A DNA stretch of 64,000 nt from contig JAEYUP010000001.1 of the NCBI GenBank assembly GCA_023432445.1, positions 124,001 to 188,000 of the forward strand, given 5' to 3'. The stretch is from Candidatus Parcubacteria bacterium (GTDB lineage Bacteria; Patescibacteriota; Saccharimonadia; Saccharimonadales; Saccharimonadaceae). Below the pieces are notes generated by a model, which saw only the letters and a list, made by a program, of their open reading frames with translations, had not been told where the DNA came from and did not search any database. Both the position numbers and the translations under genes were made by a program. Shown here piece by piece: positions 1 to 8,361 of the stretch; the stretch's first letter is position 1, and each line of letters opens with the position of its first letter.

Positions 1-127
1 CACTTTGAATTAGTTGAAAACTCATTTTCTTCTCACTTTAGTCGTTAATTAATAGTTACTATAACAATCGAATATCAATTATAACACAAGTTAATAAACT
101 TTTAAAGAGGTCAGCCAGTATTTATAG

Positions 128-1750
128 TTAAATTACTCGGTTGATCTCTTCTAGGGTAGTTTCACCGCGTAGTACCGCCAGCAGTCCAGCCTCTAATAGT
201 GTTACCATACCAGCTTGGCGAGCGGCCGACTCAATGGTTTCAGCGTGAACTTCGGCGATGTCGCCGCGCAAAAATTTTTGGATAGACTCGTCAACTACCA
301 TCTGTTCCATTACCACCATCCGACCACTATAACCAAACGGCGAAGCTTCACTCACTACCGGTTTATACAGGGTAATGTTGTCTAGGTTTGGTTTTTCAAC
401 ATGACTCGGCAGATTCTCTAGCTGCGAGCGGATCCACTGCTTGGTCGACTCGTCTGGCTCATAGGCCTCTTTAGAAGAATCGTCCAGCCGACGTACCAGC
501 CTCTGAGCAATCACCAGCCGAATGGCCGTACTAAAGATTGGGTTAACCCCTATAAGGTCAATCATGCGACTAAAAGCTGCTGCCGTGTTGTTGGCGTGAA
601 ACGTCGACAGCACCAAGTGCCCAGTAATAGACGCCTGTATGGCCGTCTTGGCTGTATCGGCGTCGCGAATCTCGCCGACCATGACCACATCTGGGTCGAG
701 ACGCAATACTGAACGAAGGTGATCCGCAAAACTCTGTCCCTGGGTGGTGTCCACTGGGATTTGAGAAACACCTGGCACACTAAACTCAATCGGGTCTTCA
801 AGTGTGATAATCTTGCGGTCAGTAGTATTCAAAGCATTAATCATGCTGTAAAGAGTTGTCGACTTACCGCTACCCGTCGGACCAACCATCAAAACCATGC
901 CTCGAGGATGACTAACTATCTCGTCAATCTGCTCTCGCTCCCTTGAGCCGATACTAAGCCGATCAAGGTTTAGCATGTTCTCGTCAAAGTTAAACAGCCT
1001 TATAACAGCGTCTTGGCCGTACATGGTCGGCACTAGCTCGATACGCATATTTAACATGTGACTAGAGCCATCTCGTGATATTTCTTTTTGCATATGTCCA
1101 GATTGAGGCTCAGTAGCGGCCGTTGAAATGTTAGCCCTAGACGCCAAGGCGCCGATTATAACACGGTACCTATCGGAGTCAATCGTAGCAACCGGATGCA
1201 GCGCTCCATCAATTCGCATTCTTATGCGAATACCGTCCCGCTGGTTTTCGACGTGAATGTCACTAGCGCCCAATTTGTCGGCTTGTTCAATGATAAAATC
1301 AAATACTTGATCGCTACCGACTTCGTTAAGCGTTTTACTAACCTGGTCGATCGTCGAGCTATCGCCAGAATCAGAGATCTTAATATCCTCGTAGGTTACT
1401 TGCTTGGGAGGGTCGTAGTGCTTCATGAAGCCCCTGAAACCAGCCTGGCTTATGAGATAAAACTGGACATTCTGAGCAAGCGCTTTGTATTTCTCCGTCA
1501 ATTCGTTCATGAAAGACTGTGGTGACTGAGTAGTGATTCCGAACTGCCACGGCGCCGAGTCTCCCCCTGCTATAAGTGGCACCATTCGGTTATTGTGCAT
1601 AGTCTGAATGTCTAAAGTATCGCTGACCAGAGGAAGCGTATCCTCGTATTGACGACTGTCTAAATACGGTATGCCGAGTATGGCAGCGCGCTGCTTGGTA
1701 CTCTGCTCTTCTTGCTCTCTGGCTTTTTGTTGGTTGTCGTCTTCGTTCAC
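128..1750 (-). CDS. pilB: Type IV pilus assembly / type II secretion ATPase (PilB/GspE family)
   Basis: Cytoplasmic hexameric ATPase that powers pilin polymerisation at the inner membrane. Walker A GPTGSGKST at about residues 290-298, an Asp box (VVMVGEIRDADTA) and the conserved AQRLVRRL and GYSGR motifs are visible. About 540 residues with a short, unrecognised N-terminus. I start it at the GTG at 1750: the longer frame to 1849 would run through the divergent methyltransferase start and its promoter, and TGATAGGAT lies just upstream of this GTG. Odd: between RLVRRL and GYSGR, where PilB/GspE proteins normally carry a four-cysteine zinc site, there is no cysteine. No other pilus gene lies in the window, so partners must be elsewhere. 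Family assignment is firm; PilB rather than GspE is inference from the phylum's known pili. Confidence 0.9.
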   Translation of the reverse strand: MNEDDNQQKAREQEEQSTKQRAAILGIPYLDSRQYEDTLPLVSDTLDIQTMHNNRMVPLIAGGDSAPWQFGITTQSPQSFMNELTEKYKALAQNVQFYLISQAGFRGFMKHYDPPKQVTYEDIKISDSGDSSTIDQVSKTLNEVGSDQVFDFIIEQADKLGASDIHVENQRDGIRIRMRIDGALHPVATIDSDRYRVIIGALASRANISTAATEPQSGHMQKEISRDGSSHMLNMRIELVPTMYGQDAVIRLFNFDENMLNLDRLSIGSREREQIDEIVSHPRGMVLMVGPTGSGKSTTLYSMINALNTTDRKIITLEDPIEFSVPGVSQIPVDTTQGQSFADHLRSVLRLDPDVVMVGEIRDADTAKTAIQASITGHLVLSTFHANNTAAAFSRMIDLIGVNPIFSTAIRLVIAQRLVRRLDDSSKEAYEPDESTKQWIRSQLENLPSHVEKPNLDNITLYKPVVSEASPFGYSGRMVVMEQMVVDESIQKFLRGDIAEVHAETIESAARQAGMVTLLEAGLLAVLRGETTLEEINRVI

Positions 1751-1787
1751 ATATCTTATCCTATCAGAAAACGTAAGCGTTTTATAG

Positions 1788-1796
1788 TGATATAAT
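1788..1796 (+). promoter_or_regulatory. Extended -10 promoter of the TrmH-family gene (leaderless start)
   Basis: TGATATAAT ends 8 bases before the ATG at 1805, so transcription should begin at or next to the start codon. No ribosome binding site fits in the gap. Confidence 0.75.
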
Positions 1797-1804
1797 GTCC
1801 CTAC

Positions 1805-2290
1805 ATGACTAAAGTCGTACTGCTGGCTCACAACATCCGCTCCACCCACAACGTCGGATCAATTTTTCGAACTGCGGAGTGTTTTGGCGTCGAGGAAATT
1901 ATTCTCTCCGGCTACACGCCCGCACCAGCCTACCAAAACGACCCTCGACTGCCGCACATACGAGACAAGCTCGAAAGCCAAATCCACAAAACAGCTCTTG
2001 GAGCTGAGGCGATGGTACCATTTAGAGTTTTAGATGAACCGCCTTTCGATTCACTGCGCCTAGATGGCTATAAGATAGTCGCTCTCGAACAGCACCCAAA
2101 TAGCCATGATTTATCTGACTATAAACCAGCTGGCAAAATCGCCCTTCTTATTGGCGAGGAAGTAAACGGCGTAAGTCAAAAGATGCTTGATACCTGCGAC
2201 GATATCATCGAAATTCCGATAGTCGGGGAAAAAGAATCTTTAAATGTCAGCGTAGCGACCGGAATCGCTTTATATCAACTGACTACTTAA
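1805..2290 (+). CDS. SpoU/TrmH-family RNA 2'-O-ribose methyltransferase
   Basis: SAM-dependent methyltransferase of the alpha/beta-knot (SPOUT) class that 2'-O-methylates tRNA or rRNA. The three family motifs are present in 161 residues: motif 1 NVGSIFRTAECFGV near residues 16-29, motif 2 ALLIGEEVNGVS near 118-129, motif 3 ESLNVSVATGIALY near the C-terminus. It is the minimal catalytic form without an extra RNA-binding domain, like TrmL, so the substrate cannot be read from the sequence. Transcribed divergently from pilB from a leaderless-type promoter. Its last 8 bases overlap the convergent dnaE stop region. Confidence 0.88.
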   Translation: MTKVVLLAHNIRSTHNVGSIFRTAECFGVEEIILSGYTPAPAYQNDPRLPHIRDKLESQIHKTALGAEAMVPFRVLDEPPFDSLRLDGYKIVALEQHPNSHDLSDYKPAGKIALLIGEEVNGVSQKMLDTCDDIIEIPIVGEKESLNVSVATGIALYQLTT

Positions 2291-5200
2291 GCACCACGGC
2301 GTCTTCACCTAGAATTTTAACCAGTTTGCCAACGAGCTCATCGCTGCCATCAACTCTAAACGGTAGTTTTATGGCCGACTGCTTGTTATCGCCAAGCACC
2401 AAAATAATATCCTGCATTCCACTATAATCAGCACAAATCTTCTTTAAGCTCACCAGCGCAGCTTGATCTTCTGGATTTTTGACATTCACATACAACTTTT
2501 TGTTGGTTACTTCGGGTGAAACTGAGATACTCACCGCTCTTTTGGCTGGAACATTCTCAGCAAGGCTTTTTTCTTTTCGAGCATATCGTTTAGCCTTAAC
2601 AGAGCCTTTCGGTTTCTCCATTTTCCTACCGCTAGACTGGTAAGAACTCAACTCCTCTTCGTCAATCACCCGTACCTCATCAGCAATCATTTTGACATCG
2701 GACATGATGTTACCCTCTTTGTCTCTAGCCGCCACTTTACCAGCCACCTGAATAACCGCATCTTGTGTCAATCGGCCACCAACCTGCTCATAAAGATTCG
2801 GGAAAACTATAACCTCCGCTTCGCCAGACTTATCTTCCAGCTTAATAAACGCCATCTTAGTACCGCTCTTGGTCACGATGCTACGAACAGTCGAAATAAC
2901 ACCACCTATAGTGATGGCCTGTCCGTCTATATCGGCCGTCATCTGAGCGACCGGCAGCGTCTGCTCTTCAAAATAAGCTGTGTAGTTATCAAGTGGGTGG
3001 GCGCTGATGTATAGTCCCAATAGTTCTCGTTCCCAGGCCAGCCGCTCTTTGTCGGTGAACTTTGTCGGCGCCGGCACCATGGTCACGGTCGGCTGTACCG
3101 ACAGCGCATCATTCATGCCGCCGAACAAATCGATTTGGCCACTCAAAGCTTCCTTTTGTATCTTGGACGCAAAACCTTGTATAGTCTCGAGGTTGAAGAG
3201 CAAGTCAGACCGATCTCCGAGTTTATCAAATGCACCTGTTTTTATGAGCGACTCCCAAGCCTTCTTGTTAACTTTTTGGGTCGAGACCCTTTTGGCAAAA
3301 TCTTCCACTGAAACGAATTTTTCGGTGTCACGGGCTCTAAGAATCTCCTCAACTGCCGCCGTCCCTACTCCTTTTACGGCCGCCATGCCGAACCGTATCT
3401 CCTTCTTGCCTGGCACGACGGCAAACTCGACGAAGCTCTCGTTGACATCTGGCGACAATACTTTTATACCCATGTGCTGACATTCCGAAATTTCAATCGC
3501 TAAGCGATCGATATCGCCCGCATCACCAGTCATAAGAGCGGCCATAAATGCTTCTGGGTAATGGGCCTTGAGATATGCTGTCCAGTAAGATATCAGGCCG
3601 TAACAAGCGGCGTGTGATTTGTTGAAACAGTAAGCCGCAAAGTCCTCGAGTTGCTTCCAAAAGACTTCCATTTCCTGTCGATCGGCGCCAGAGTTCTCTA
3701 TCGCACCGTCTATAAAGCGGTCTTTCATCTTGGCCATGACATCTACCAGCTTCTTTCCGATGGCTTTTCGTAACGTATCAGCCTCACCACCGGTAAAACC
3801 AGACAGGTCTTTCGAAATCTGCATCACCTGCTCTTGATAAACCAACACCCCATAAGTATTTTCTAGCGCATTTTTCATCTTGGGATGAGCGTACGTGATC
3901 TCACGCTCGCCGTGTTTACGCTTAATAAAGTCATCAATAAACTGCATCGGGCCAGGTCGGTAAAGAGCAACCATTGCAACGATATCTTCAAAAACTGTCG
4001 GCTTGAGTTCCTTCAGGTACCGCTTCATGCCAGCCGACTCCAGCTGAAACACTCCTGTCGTGTCGCCTCGCTGAAAAAGGTGGTAGGTCTCGGTATCGTC
4101 GAGTGGTATAGATGCCAAGTCAATTTCCGTATTATAAACTTTCTTAATTATTCTTAGTGCGTTATTAATTGTGGTTAGGTTAGATAGACCCAGAAAATCC
4201 ATCTTTAACAAACCGATTTCTTCTATTGGACCCATCGGGTACTGGGTTGCCACAACACCTTTTTGAGACATTTCTACGGGCGTGAATTTAACGATGTCAT
4301 CGGGCGCTATAACCACACCGGCGGCATGAACTCCATGACTGCGTATAGTGCCTTCTAGCTGAATAGCATAATCGAACACCTTCTTGGCAGTCGGACTGGT
4401 TTCATACTCGCGCCTGAGTTCCACATCATCAACTATACTTTTTGCCAACGGTATATGCCTTCCTTGTACAGGTGGCGGAACCAGTTTAGCTAATCGGTCA
4501 CTCTCAGCATAGGGAACCTGCAAGACTCGGGCTACGTCGCGTACGGCCGCCCTGGCCGCCATTTTTCCAAAAGTCACAATGTTCGCAACGCGCTCCGGTC
4601 CGTATTTTTCTGAACAATAAGCAATAACCTCATCGCGTCTGGTGTCCTGGATATCAATATCCACATCAGGCATACTAATTCGATCGGGGTTTAAGAACCT
4701 TTCAAAGAGCAGGTCGTAGTGTAGAGGGTCAAGTTCTGTTATTCGGACTGCGTAAGAAACGATCGAACCAGCCGCCGACCCACGACCAGGACCAAATATA
4801 ATTCCCCGATCCTTACCCCAGTTAATGAAGTCCTGAACGATCAAGAAGTAGCCGTTGAAGCCCATGCGATTAATGATCTCTAGTTCATAGTCAGCTCTTT
4901 CTAGGACATGCTTCGGCGTTTTTTTACGGGCCTGCTCGACAGTAAGTGTCTCTGCTTCGTCTGCCGCCACGCCACCATAACGCCAAGCTAAGCCCCTAAA
5001 AACCAACTCGTCCAAATAGGACTTCTCGGTGTGGCCTTCAGGCGTTGGAAAGGTGGGGATCAAAATACCGCCAAGATCCAGTTCCACGCTACATCTGTCG
5101 GCAATCAACTTAGTGTTAGTTACCGCGTCGGGTCGAGTTTTGCCCCAGCGCTCTATAATATCCTGCGGATCAACCACGTGCAGTTCAAAGTCTTTTAACG

Positions 5201-5975
5201 TCATGCGCTTTTCGTCGTTCAAGAAAGCTCCCGTTCCAACACATAGCAATATCTCATGCGCATCCTGATCTTCATGACTAAGATAGTGGCCGTCACAGGT
5301 CACAACCACTGGTATATCAAGCTCCTCGGACAGTTTCTCAAGGCCTTGATTTATCTTCACTTGTTCCGACCATGGCGATGGAGCGTCGGGGTGCCCATGG
5401 TCTTGAAGCTCAAGATAATATCTGTCACCAAACACCGACTTATACCAGCTAGCGACGTCTTTCGCCTTTTGATAGTCATCCACCCGCAGGCTCTCGCCCA
5501 CCTCACCAGACGCACAACCCGACATGACTATCAGACCTTCGTTTAGCTCTTCGAGTAACTCCCGGTCTATTCGCGGCTTGTAGTACATGCCTTCAAGATT
5601 CGCCTTTGAACTAAGCTTCATTAGGTTTTGATAACCCTGGTTGTTCATAGCTAAAATAGTCAGGTGGTAACGCGCCTTGTCCTTCTGTGGGTCCCGGTCG
5701 TGGCGTGAACGCGATGCTACATACGCTTCGATTCCGAGAATTGGTTTAACTCCGCCACTTGTAGCCGCTTTATAAAATTCGAGCACTCCCGACATCGTAC
5801 CGTGGTCCGTTATGGCCACCGCCTCCATACCTAGCTCTTTCGTCTTTTCAACTAATGAAGGGATCTTTGTTAAACCATCGAGCAGGCTGTGATGTGTGTG
5901 GTTGTGAAGATGAACAAACTGAGACGATACTAAAGAAGCGCCCTTCGGTTGTGCAGGTGATTTTGTTACCCCCAT
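2283..5975 (-). CDS. dnaE: DNA polymerase III alpha subunit
   Basis: Replicative polymerase of the C-family, 1230 residues. N-terminal PHP domain with HLHNHTHHS near residue 23 and ITDHGTMSG near 57. Palm with the catalytic aspartates in MPDVDIDIQD near residue 435, preceded by the FGPGRGSAAGS loop. Then the GFTGGEADTLRKAIGKK fingers region, a helix-hairpin-helix tandem, and a C-terminal OB fold (ITIGGVISTVRS onwards, about residue 1010). This is the DnaE1 type with no built-in exonuclease. The start ATG at 5975 follows a TATACT box by 10 bases and has no ribosome binding site. Runs convergently into the methyltransferase gene with an 8-base overlap and no terminator between them. Confidence 0.97.
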   Translation of the reverse strand: MGVTKSPAQPKGASLVSSQFVHLHNHTHHSLLDGLTKIPSLVEKTKELGMEAVAITDHGTMSGVLEFYKAATSGGVKPILGIEAYVASRSRHDRDPQKDKARYHLTILAMNNQGYQNLMKLSSKANLEGMYYKPRIDRELLEELNEGLIVMSGCASGEVGESLRVDDYQKAKDVASWYKSVFGDRYYLELQDHGHPDAPSPWSEQVKINQGLEKLSEELDIPVVVTCDGHYLSHEDQDAHEILLCVGTGAFLNDEKRMTLKDFELHVVDPQDIIERWGKTRPDAVTNTKLIADRCSVELDLGGILIPTFPTPEGHTEKSYLDELVFRGLAWRYGGVAADEAETLTVEQARKKTPKHVLERADYELEIINRMGFNGYFLIVQDFINWGKDRGIIFGPGRGSAAGSIVSYAVRITELDPLHYDLLFERFLNPDRISMPDVDIDIQDTRRDEVIAYCSEKYGPERVANIVTFGKMAARAAVRDVARVLQVPYAESDRLAKLVPPPVQGRHIPLAKSIVDDVELRREYETSPTAKKVFDYAIQLEGTIRSHGVHAAGVVIAPDDIVKFTPVEMSQKGVVATQYPMGPIEEIGLLKMDFLGLSNLTTINNALRIIKKVYNTEIDLASIPLDDTETYHLFQRGDTTGVFQLESAGMKRYLKELKPTVFEDIVAMVALYRPGPMQFIDDFIKRKHGEREITYAHPKMKNALENTYGVLVYQEQVMQISKDLSGFTGGEADTLRKAIGKKLVDVMAKMKDRFIDGAIENSGADRQEMEVFWKQLEDFAAYCFNKSHAACYGLISYWTAYLKAHYPEAFMAALMTGDAGDIDRLAIEISECQHMGIKVLSPDVNESFVEFAVVPGKKEIRFGMAAVKGVGTAAVEEILRARDTEKFVSVEDFAKRVSTQKVNKKAWESLIKTGAFDKLGDRSDLLFNLETIQGFASKIQKEALSGQIDLFGGMNDALSVQPTVTMVPAPTKFTDKERLAWERELLGLYISAHPLDNYTAYFEEQTLPVAQMTADIDGQAITIGGVISTVRSIVTKSGTKMAFIKLEDKSGEAEVIVFPNLYEQVGGRLTQDAVIQVAGKVAARDKEGNIMSDVKMIADEVRVIDEEELSSYQSSGRKMEKPKGSVKAKRYARKEKSLAENVPAKRAVSISVSPEVTNKKLYVNVKNPEDQAALVSLKKICADYSGMQDIILVLGDNKQSAIKLPFRVDGSDELVGKLVKILGEDAVVLK

Positions 5976-5985
5976 AATCTCTTCT

Positions 5986-5991
5986 AGTATA
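5986..5991 (-). promoter_or_regulatory. -10 box of dnaE
   Basis: TATACT on the minus strand, 10 bases before the dnaE ATG; mRNA leader expected to be about 3 bases or absent. Confidence 0.55.
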
Positions 5992-6033
5992 ACCTAGATA
6001 GACAGGCAATAGTGTAGTAAAACAGACTATGCT

Positions 6034-6306
6034 TTACTGGCGTTTCTGAACGGTTTCAACAATATACTGGATAAAATCACCTATACCGCCAGGGATATCA
6101 GCTAGCATGCCGAGGACGAATAGCATTAACGCCACGACGATGGTACCACCAACGACACTTCCAACTCCAAAGAATACGCCGCGCATAAAGTTTACCCTAT
6201 AGACGCGACCCCTCGAGCTATAAAAATCATTAAACAGCTCTTCAAAAACAGCTCTTTTTGATTGAGCCTCTTGCCTTTCGGCTACCTTTTTTTTAGCTTT
6301 TTCCAC
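6034..6306 (-). CDS. Small membrane protein, DUF5665-like
   Basis: 90 residues: a charged helical N-terminus of about 45 residues (KKKVAERQEAQSKR), then FMRGVFFGVGSVVGGT leading into one membrane segment (about 50-72) and an amphipathic tail. The 'R-G-x-G-x-x-x-G-x-T' entry to the helix resembles the DUF5665 family of small membrane proteins; function unknown. GTG start 12 bases after the stop of the YtxH-like gene, so it is the last gene of a three-gene operon of small membrane or envelope proteins. Start choice is moderate because the upstream GGATAAG is a weak ribosome binding site. Confidence 0.6.
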   Translation of the reverse strand: MEKAKKKVAERQEAQSKRAVFEELFNDFYSSRGRVYRVNFMRGVFFGVGSVVGGTIVVALMLFVLGMLADIPGGIGDFIQYIVETVQKRQ

Positions 6307-6318
6307 CAGCTTATCCGA

Positions 6319-6621
6319 CTATTTCTTCTTTGTAGATGGCTTCTTCTTGAAGCCTTTTTGTGCGCCTTCAACCGCTTGCTTAGCGCGTCCTTTAACTTCT
6401 TCGGCCTTTCCTGTGACGTCGCCCACAACAGTCTTGGCCTTTTTAGTTACGTCGTCCTTTAACTTTTCAGCATCTTGAACCGCTTTTGAACCTTTTTTCT
6501 TAAGATCTTCACGGGTCTGTTTGCCGCTCTTAGGTGCTGTAAGAATTCCTGCCACAAACCCAGCCGCCGCGCCAACTGCTGTACCGATAACTGCTCCGAG
6601 TGCTACTTTGCCTTTTGCCAT
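6319..6621 (-). CDS. YtxH-like protein (glycine-rich anchor plus amphipathic helix repeats)
   Basis: 100 residues. A glycine/alanine-rich hydrophobic segment (ALGAVIGTAVGAAAGF, residues 7-22) is followed by LTAPKSGKQTREDLKKKG, the hallmark of YtxH-type general stress proteins, and then a lysine-rich helical tail with 11-residue-like periodicity (KAKTVVGDVTGKAEEVKGRA), as in LEA-like proteins. Probably membrane-attached with a cytoplasmic tail. Starts one base inside the stop of the upstream gene (TAATG-type coupling), so it is translated with its neighbours. Role in stress is known for relatives only. Confidence 0.72.
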   Translation of the reverse strand: MAKGKVALGAVIGTAVGAAAGFVAGILTAPKSGKQTREDLKKKGSKAVQDAEKLKDDVTKKAKTVVGDVTGKAEEVKGRAKQAVEGAQKGFKKKPSTKKK

Positions 6622-6872
6622 TACTTTGACCCTTTCGTATACTTTTTAATAACTTTACCGATTATATCAGCTACAAATACCGGAGAAATAAACTTTGCAA
6701 ACCCGGATGCCGCCGACTCGATGTGATCGACGGTTTTTTGAGCCGATCGAGTGATCCTACGAATCTCAATCGATAGCTTAATCAGATAGATTCCGAGGAT
6801 TATCGAGACCACCAAAAATATGGCAAGTACTGATGATACTATGATGACCAGAATTTCCGCTGCTGAACTCAT
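6621..6872 (-). CDS. Small membrane protein, DUF948-like
   Basis: 83 residues with one N-terminal membrane helix (about 5-32: ILVIIVSSVLAIFLVVSIILGIYLI), followed by an amphipathic helix and a basic end (KKYTKGSK). The order of a single helix then IRRITRSAQKTVDHIE resembles DUF948 proteins, which often accompany YtxH genes, as here. First gene of the trio; AAAGGAAG lies about 8 bases before its ATG and a TACAAT box lies about 41 bases upstream. No enzymatic role visible. Confidence 0.65.
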   Translation of the reverse strand: MSSAAEILVIIVSSVLAIFLVVSIILGIYLIKLSIEIRRITRSAQKTVDHIESAASGFAKFISPVFVADIIGKVIKKYTKGSK

Positions 6873-6912
6873 AATATGGCTTCCTTTGCTCTTTCTTTAA
6901 GGTTATGTCTTT

Positions 6913-6918
6913 ATTGTA
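6913..6918 (-). promoter_or_regulatory. -10 box of the small membrane protein operon
   Basis: TACAAT on the minus strand, just below the galU stop, with a leader of roughly 35 bases carrying AAAGGAAG. Confidence 0.5.
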
Positions 6919-6930
6919 CTACAAGCACTA

Positions 6931-7812
6931 TTAACGCGAAAGTCGCTTTCGAATATAGTCAGAAAGCTCCTGCCCATAGTCTTCGCTTTCCAGGGCGAGA
7001 TCAATCACCGCCTGGATATACCTAAGCTGATCACCGGTGTCGTGCCACACGCCGTCGACGAAATACCCGTATAAACCTTCCTCTTTCGCTAAGTCGTTCA
7101 GGCTATCTACGATACCTATCTCACCGTTTGGCATCACTTTCTCTTGCTCTAGGTACTTCCAGACTTCCGGTGTCAAAAGATAGCTACCTACGCCAGCATA
7201 GTTTGAAGGTGTCCGTTCAGAACCCGGCTTTTCAACAATTCCATCTAGTTTAAATAGCCGGTCGGTCGATTCGTGTTTGTCCAGCACCGCCATCCCATAC
7301 TTGTCGGCATCTTTGCGATCAACTTCTATAAGAGATACTACGCTCTTGCCCGTCTCTTCATATGCTTGCTTCAACTGCAACGGCCAAGGAGTCTGGCTAC
7401 GGAAAAAGTCATCAGCAAAAAATACGAAGAATGGTTCGTCATCGTTAATCAAATGACGAGCGTTCAATATCGGTCGGGCGTTGCCTTTCGGTGATCCTTT
7501 TTGACGAACATACACAAAGTTTGCAAGCTCAGCTATACGCTTAATCTCATCGGCTTTGTCATGCTTGCCCTTCTCGCGCAACTCCGCCTCAAGCTCGTCG
7601 CTACGGTCAAAATGATCTTCAATTGCCCGCTTCGTACTACCCGTAACAATGATGATATCTGTTACCCCGGCAGCCACGGCCTGCTCTACAATGACTTGGA
7701 TAACAGGTCGATCGATAAGAGGTAGCATTTCCTTCGGCATTGCCTTGGTTTGTGGTAGAAACCGAGTTCCTAAACCAGCGGCACAAATGATTGCTTTCGT
7801 TGGTTGCTTCAT
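6931..7812 (-). CDS. galU: UTP--glucose-1-phosphate uridylyltransferase
   Basis: Makes UDP-glucose from UTP and glucose-1-phosphate, the precursor of glycolipids, teichoic-type polymers and other surface glycans. 293 residues. The nucleotide-binding signature GLGTRFLPQTKAMPKEMLP is at residues 13-31, and EKPGSERTPSNYAGVGSYLL (substrate site, about 191-210) and the NDLAKEEG region are as in GalU. It is the last gene of the gat operon; AAAGGAG lies before its ATG, which directly abuts the upstream nudix stop. Length and motifs are typical. Confidence 0.95.
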   Translation of the reverse strand: MKQPTKAIICAAGLGTRFLPQTKAMPKEMLPLIDRPVIQVIVEQAVAAGVTDIIIVTGSTKRAIEDHFDRSDELEAELREKGKHDKADEIKRIAELANFVYVRQKGSPKGNARPILNARHLINDDEPFFVFFADDFFRSQTPWPLQLKQAYEETGKSVVSLIEVDRKDADKYGMAVLDKHESTDRLFKLDGIVEKPGSERTPSNYAGVGSYLLTPEVWKYLEQEKVMPNGEIGIVDSLNDLAKEEGLYGYFVDGVWHDTGDQLRYIQAVIDLALESEDYGQELSDYIRKRLSR

Positions 7813-8361
7813 TTATTGCTCCTTTAAAAGATTTTGTAGATGATCGTATGCCATGAGAACGATTGCATGATCTGTCGTCCCGTCATGCATTGCCATCTCT
7901 ATAAATTCATTAACATCAAATAATACGACCTTAACGCTTTCATACTCCTCAAGATTTTGCTGCGCCGTTACTGTACACCCCGTAAGCAAGTAGGCATAGG
8001 AAACTACGTTAAGATAGCTGTCTCTGTGATACTCACCAAGAAATATAGCTTCTTCTTCTGATGTATAGCCTGTCTCTTCGCGTAATTCGCGCCTCATAGC
8101 TTCTTCAGGAGATTCATTTTTGTCTACGAATCCACCAGGCACGTCGCACATTAACTTCTCTGGGCCTGCGCGGTACTGCTTAGAAACTATAACTTTTTTG
8201 TCTTTGGTTATCGCAATAACGTTAGTGGTTTTTGTCCCATCAGGATGCACGGTATGAAATTGGACCGTGCGCCCATCAGGCAGCTGAAACGTTTTACCGA
8301 CAATTGTCCGCCAACCAACTTTTGTTACTTCTGTCGGTTCGATCCTTTTCCAATCATTCAT
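7813..8361 (-). CDS. NUDIX hydrolase, ADP-sugar pyrophosphatase-like
   Basis: Hydrolyses nucleoside diphosphate derivatives. The Nudix box is complete: GGFVDKNESPEEAMRREL followed by REETGY, about residues 74-98, matching Gx5Ex7REUxEExGU. The fold before the box (KTTNVIAITKDKKVIVSKQY) and a C-terminal YLLTGC strand fit the ADP-ribose/ADP-sugar pyrophosphatase branch, but the substrate is inferred. 182 residues. It overlaps the gatB stop by four bases and sits directly before galU, so a link to nucleotide-sugar turnover is plausible. Confidence 0.85.
   Translation of the reverse strand: MNDWKRIEPTEVTKVGWRTIVGKTFQLPDGRTVQFHTVHPDGTKTTNVIAITKDKKVIVSKQYRAGPEKLMCDVPGGFVDKNESPEEAMRRELREETGYTSEEEAIFLGEYHRDSYLNVVSYAYLLTGCTVTAQQNLEEYESVKVVLFDVNEFIEMAMHDGTTDHAIVLMAYDHLQNLLKEQ

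Noticed and set aside
1..127. AT-rich stretch after pilB
   Set aside because: No open frame, hairpin or repeat of note; likely just an intergenic region cut by the window.
719..1525. Open frames on the plus strand inside pilB
   Set aside because: They lie antisense to a full ATPase with all motifs and have no promoter or family resemblance; shadows.
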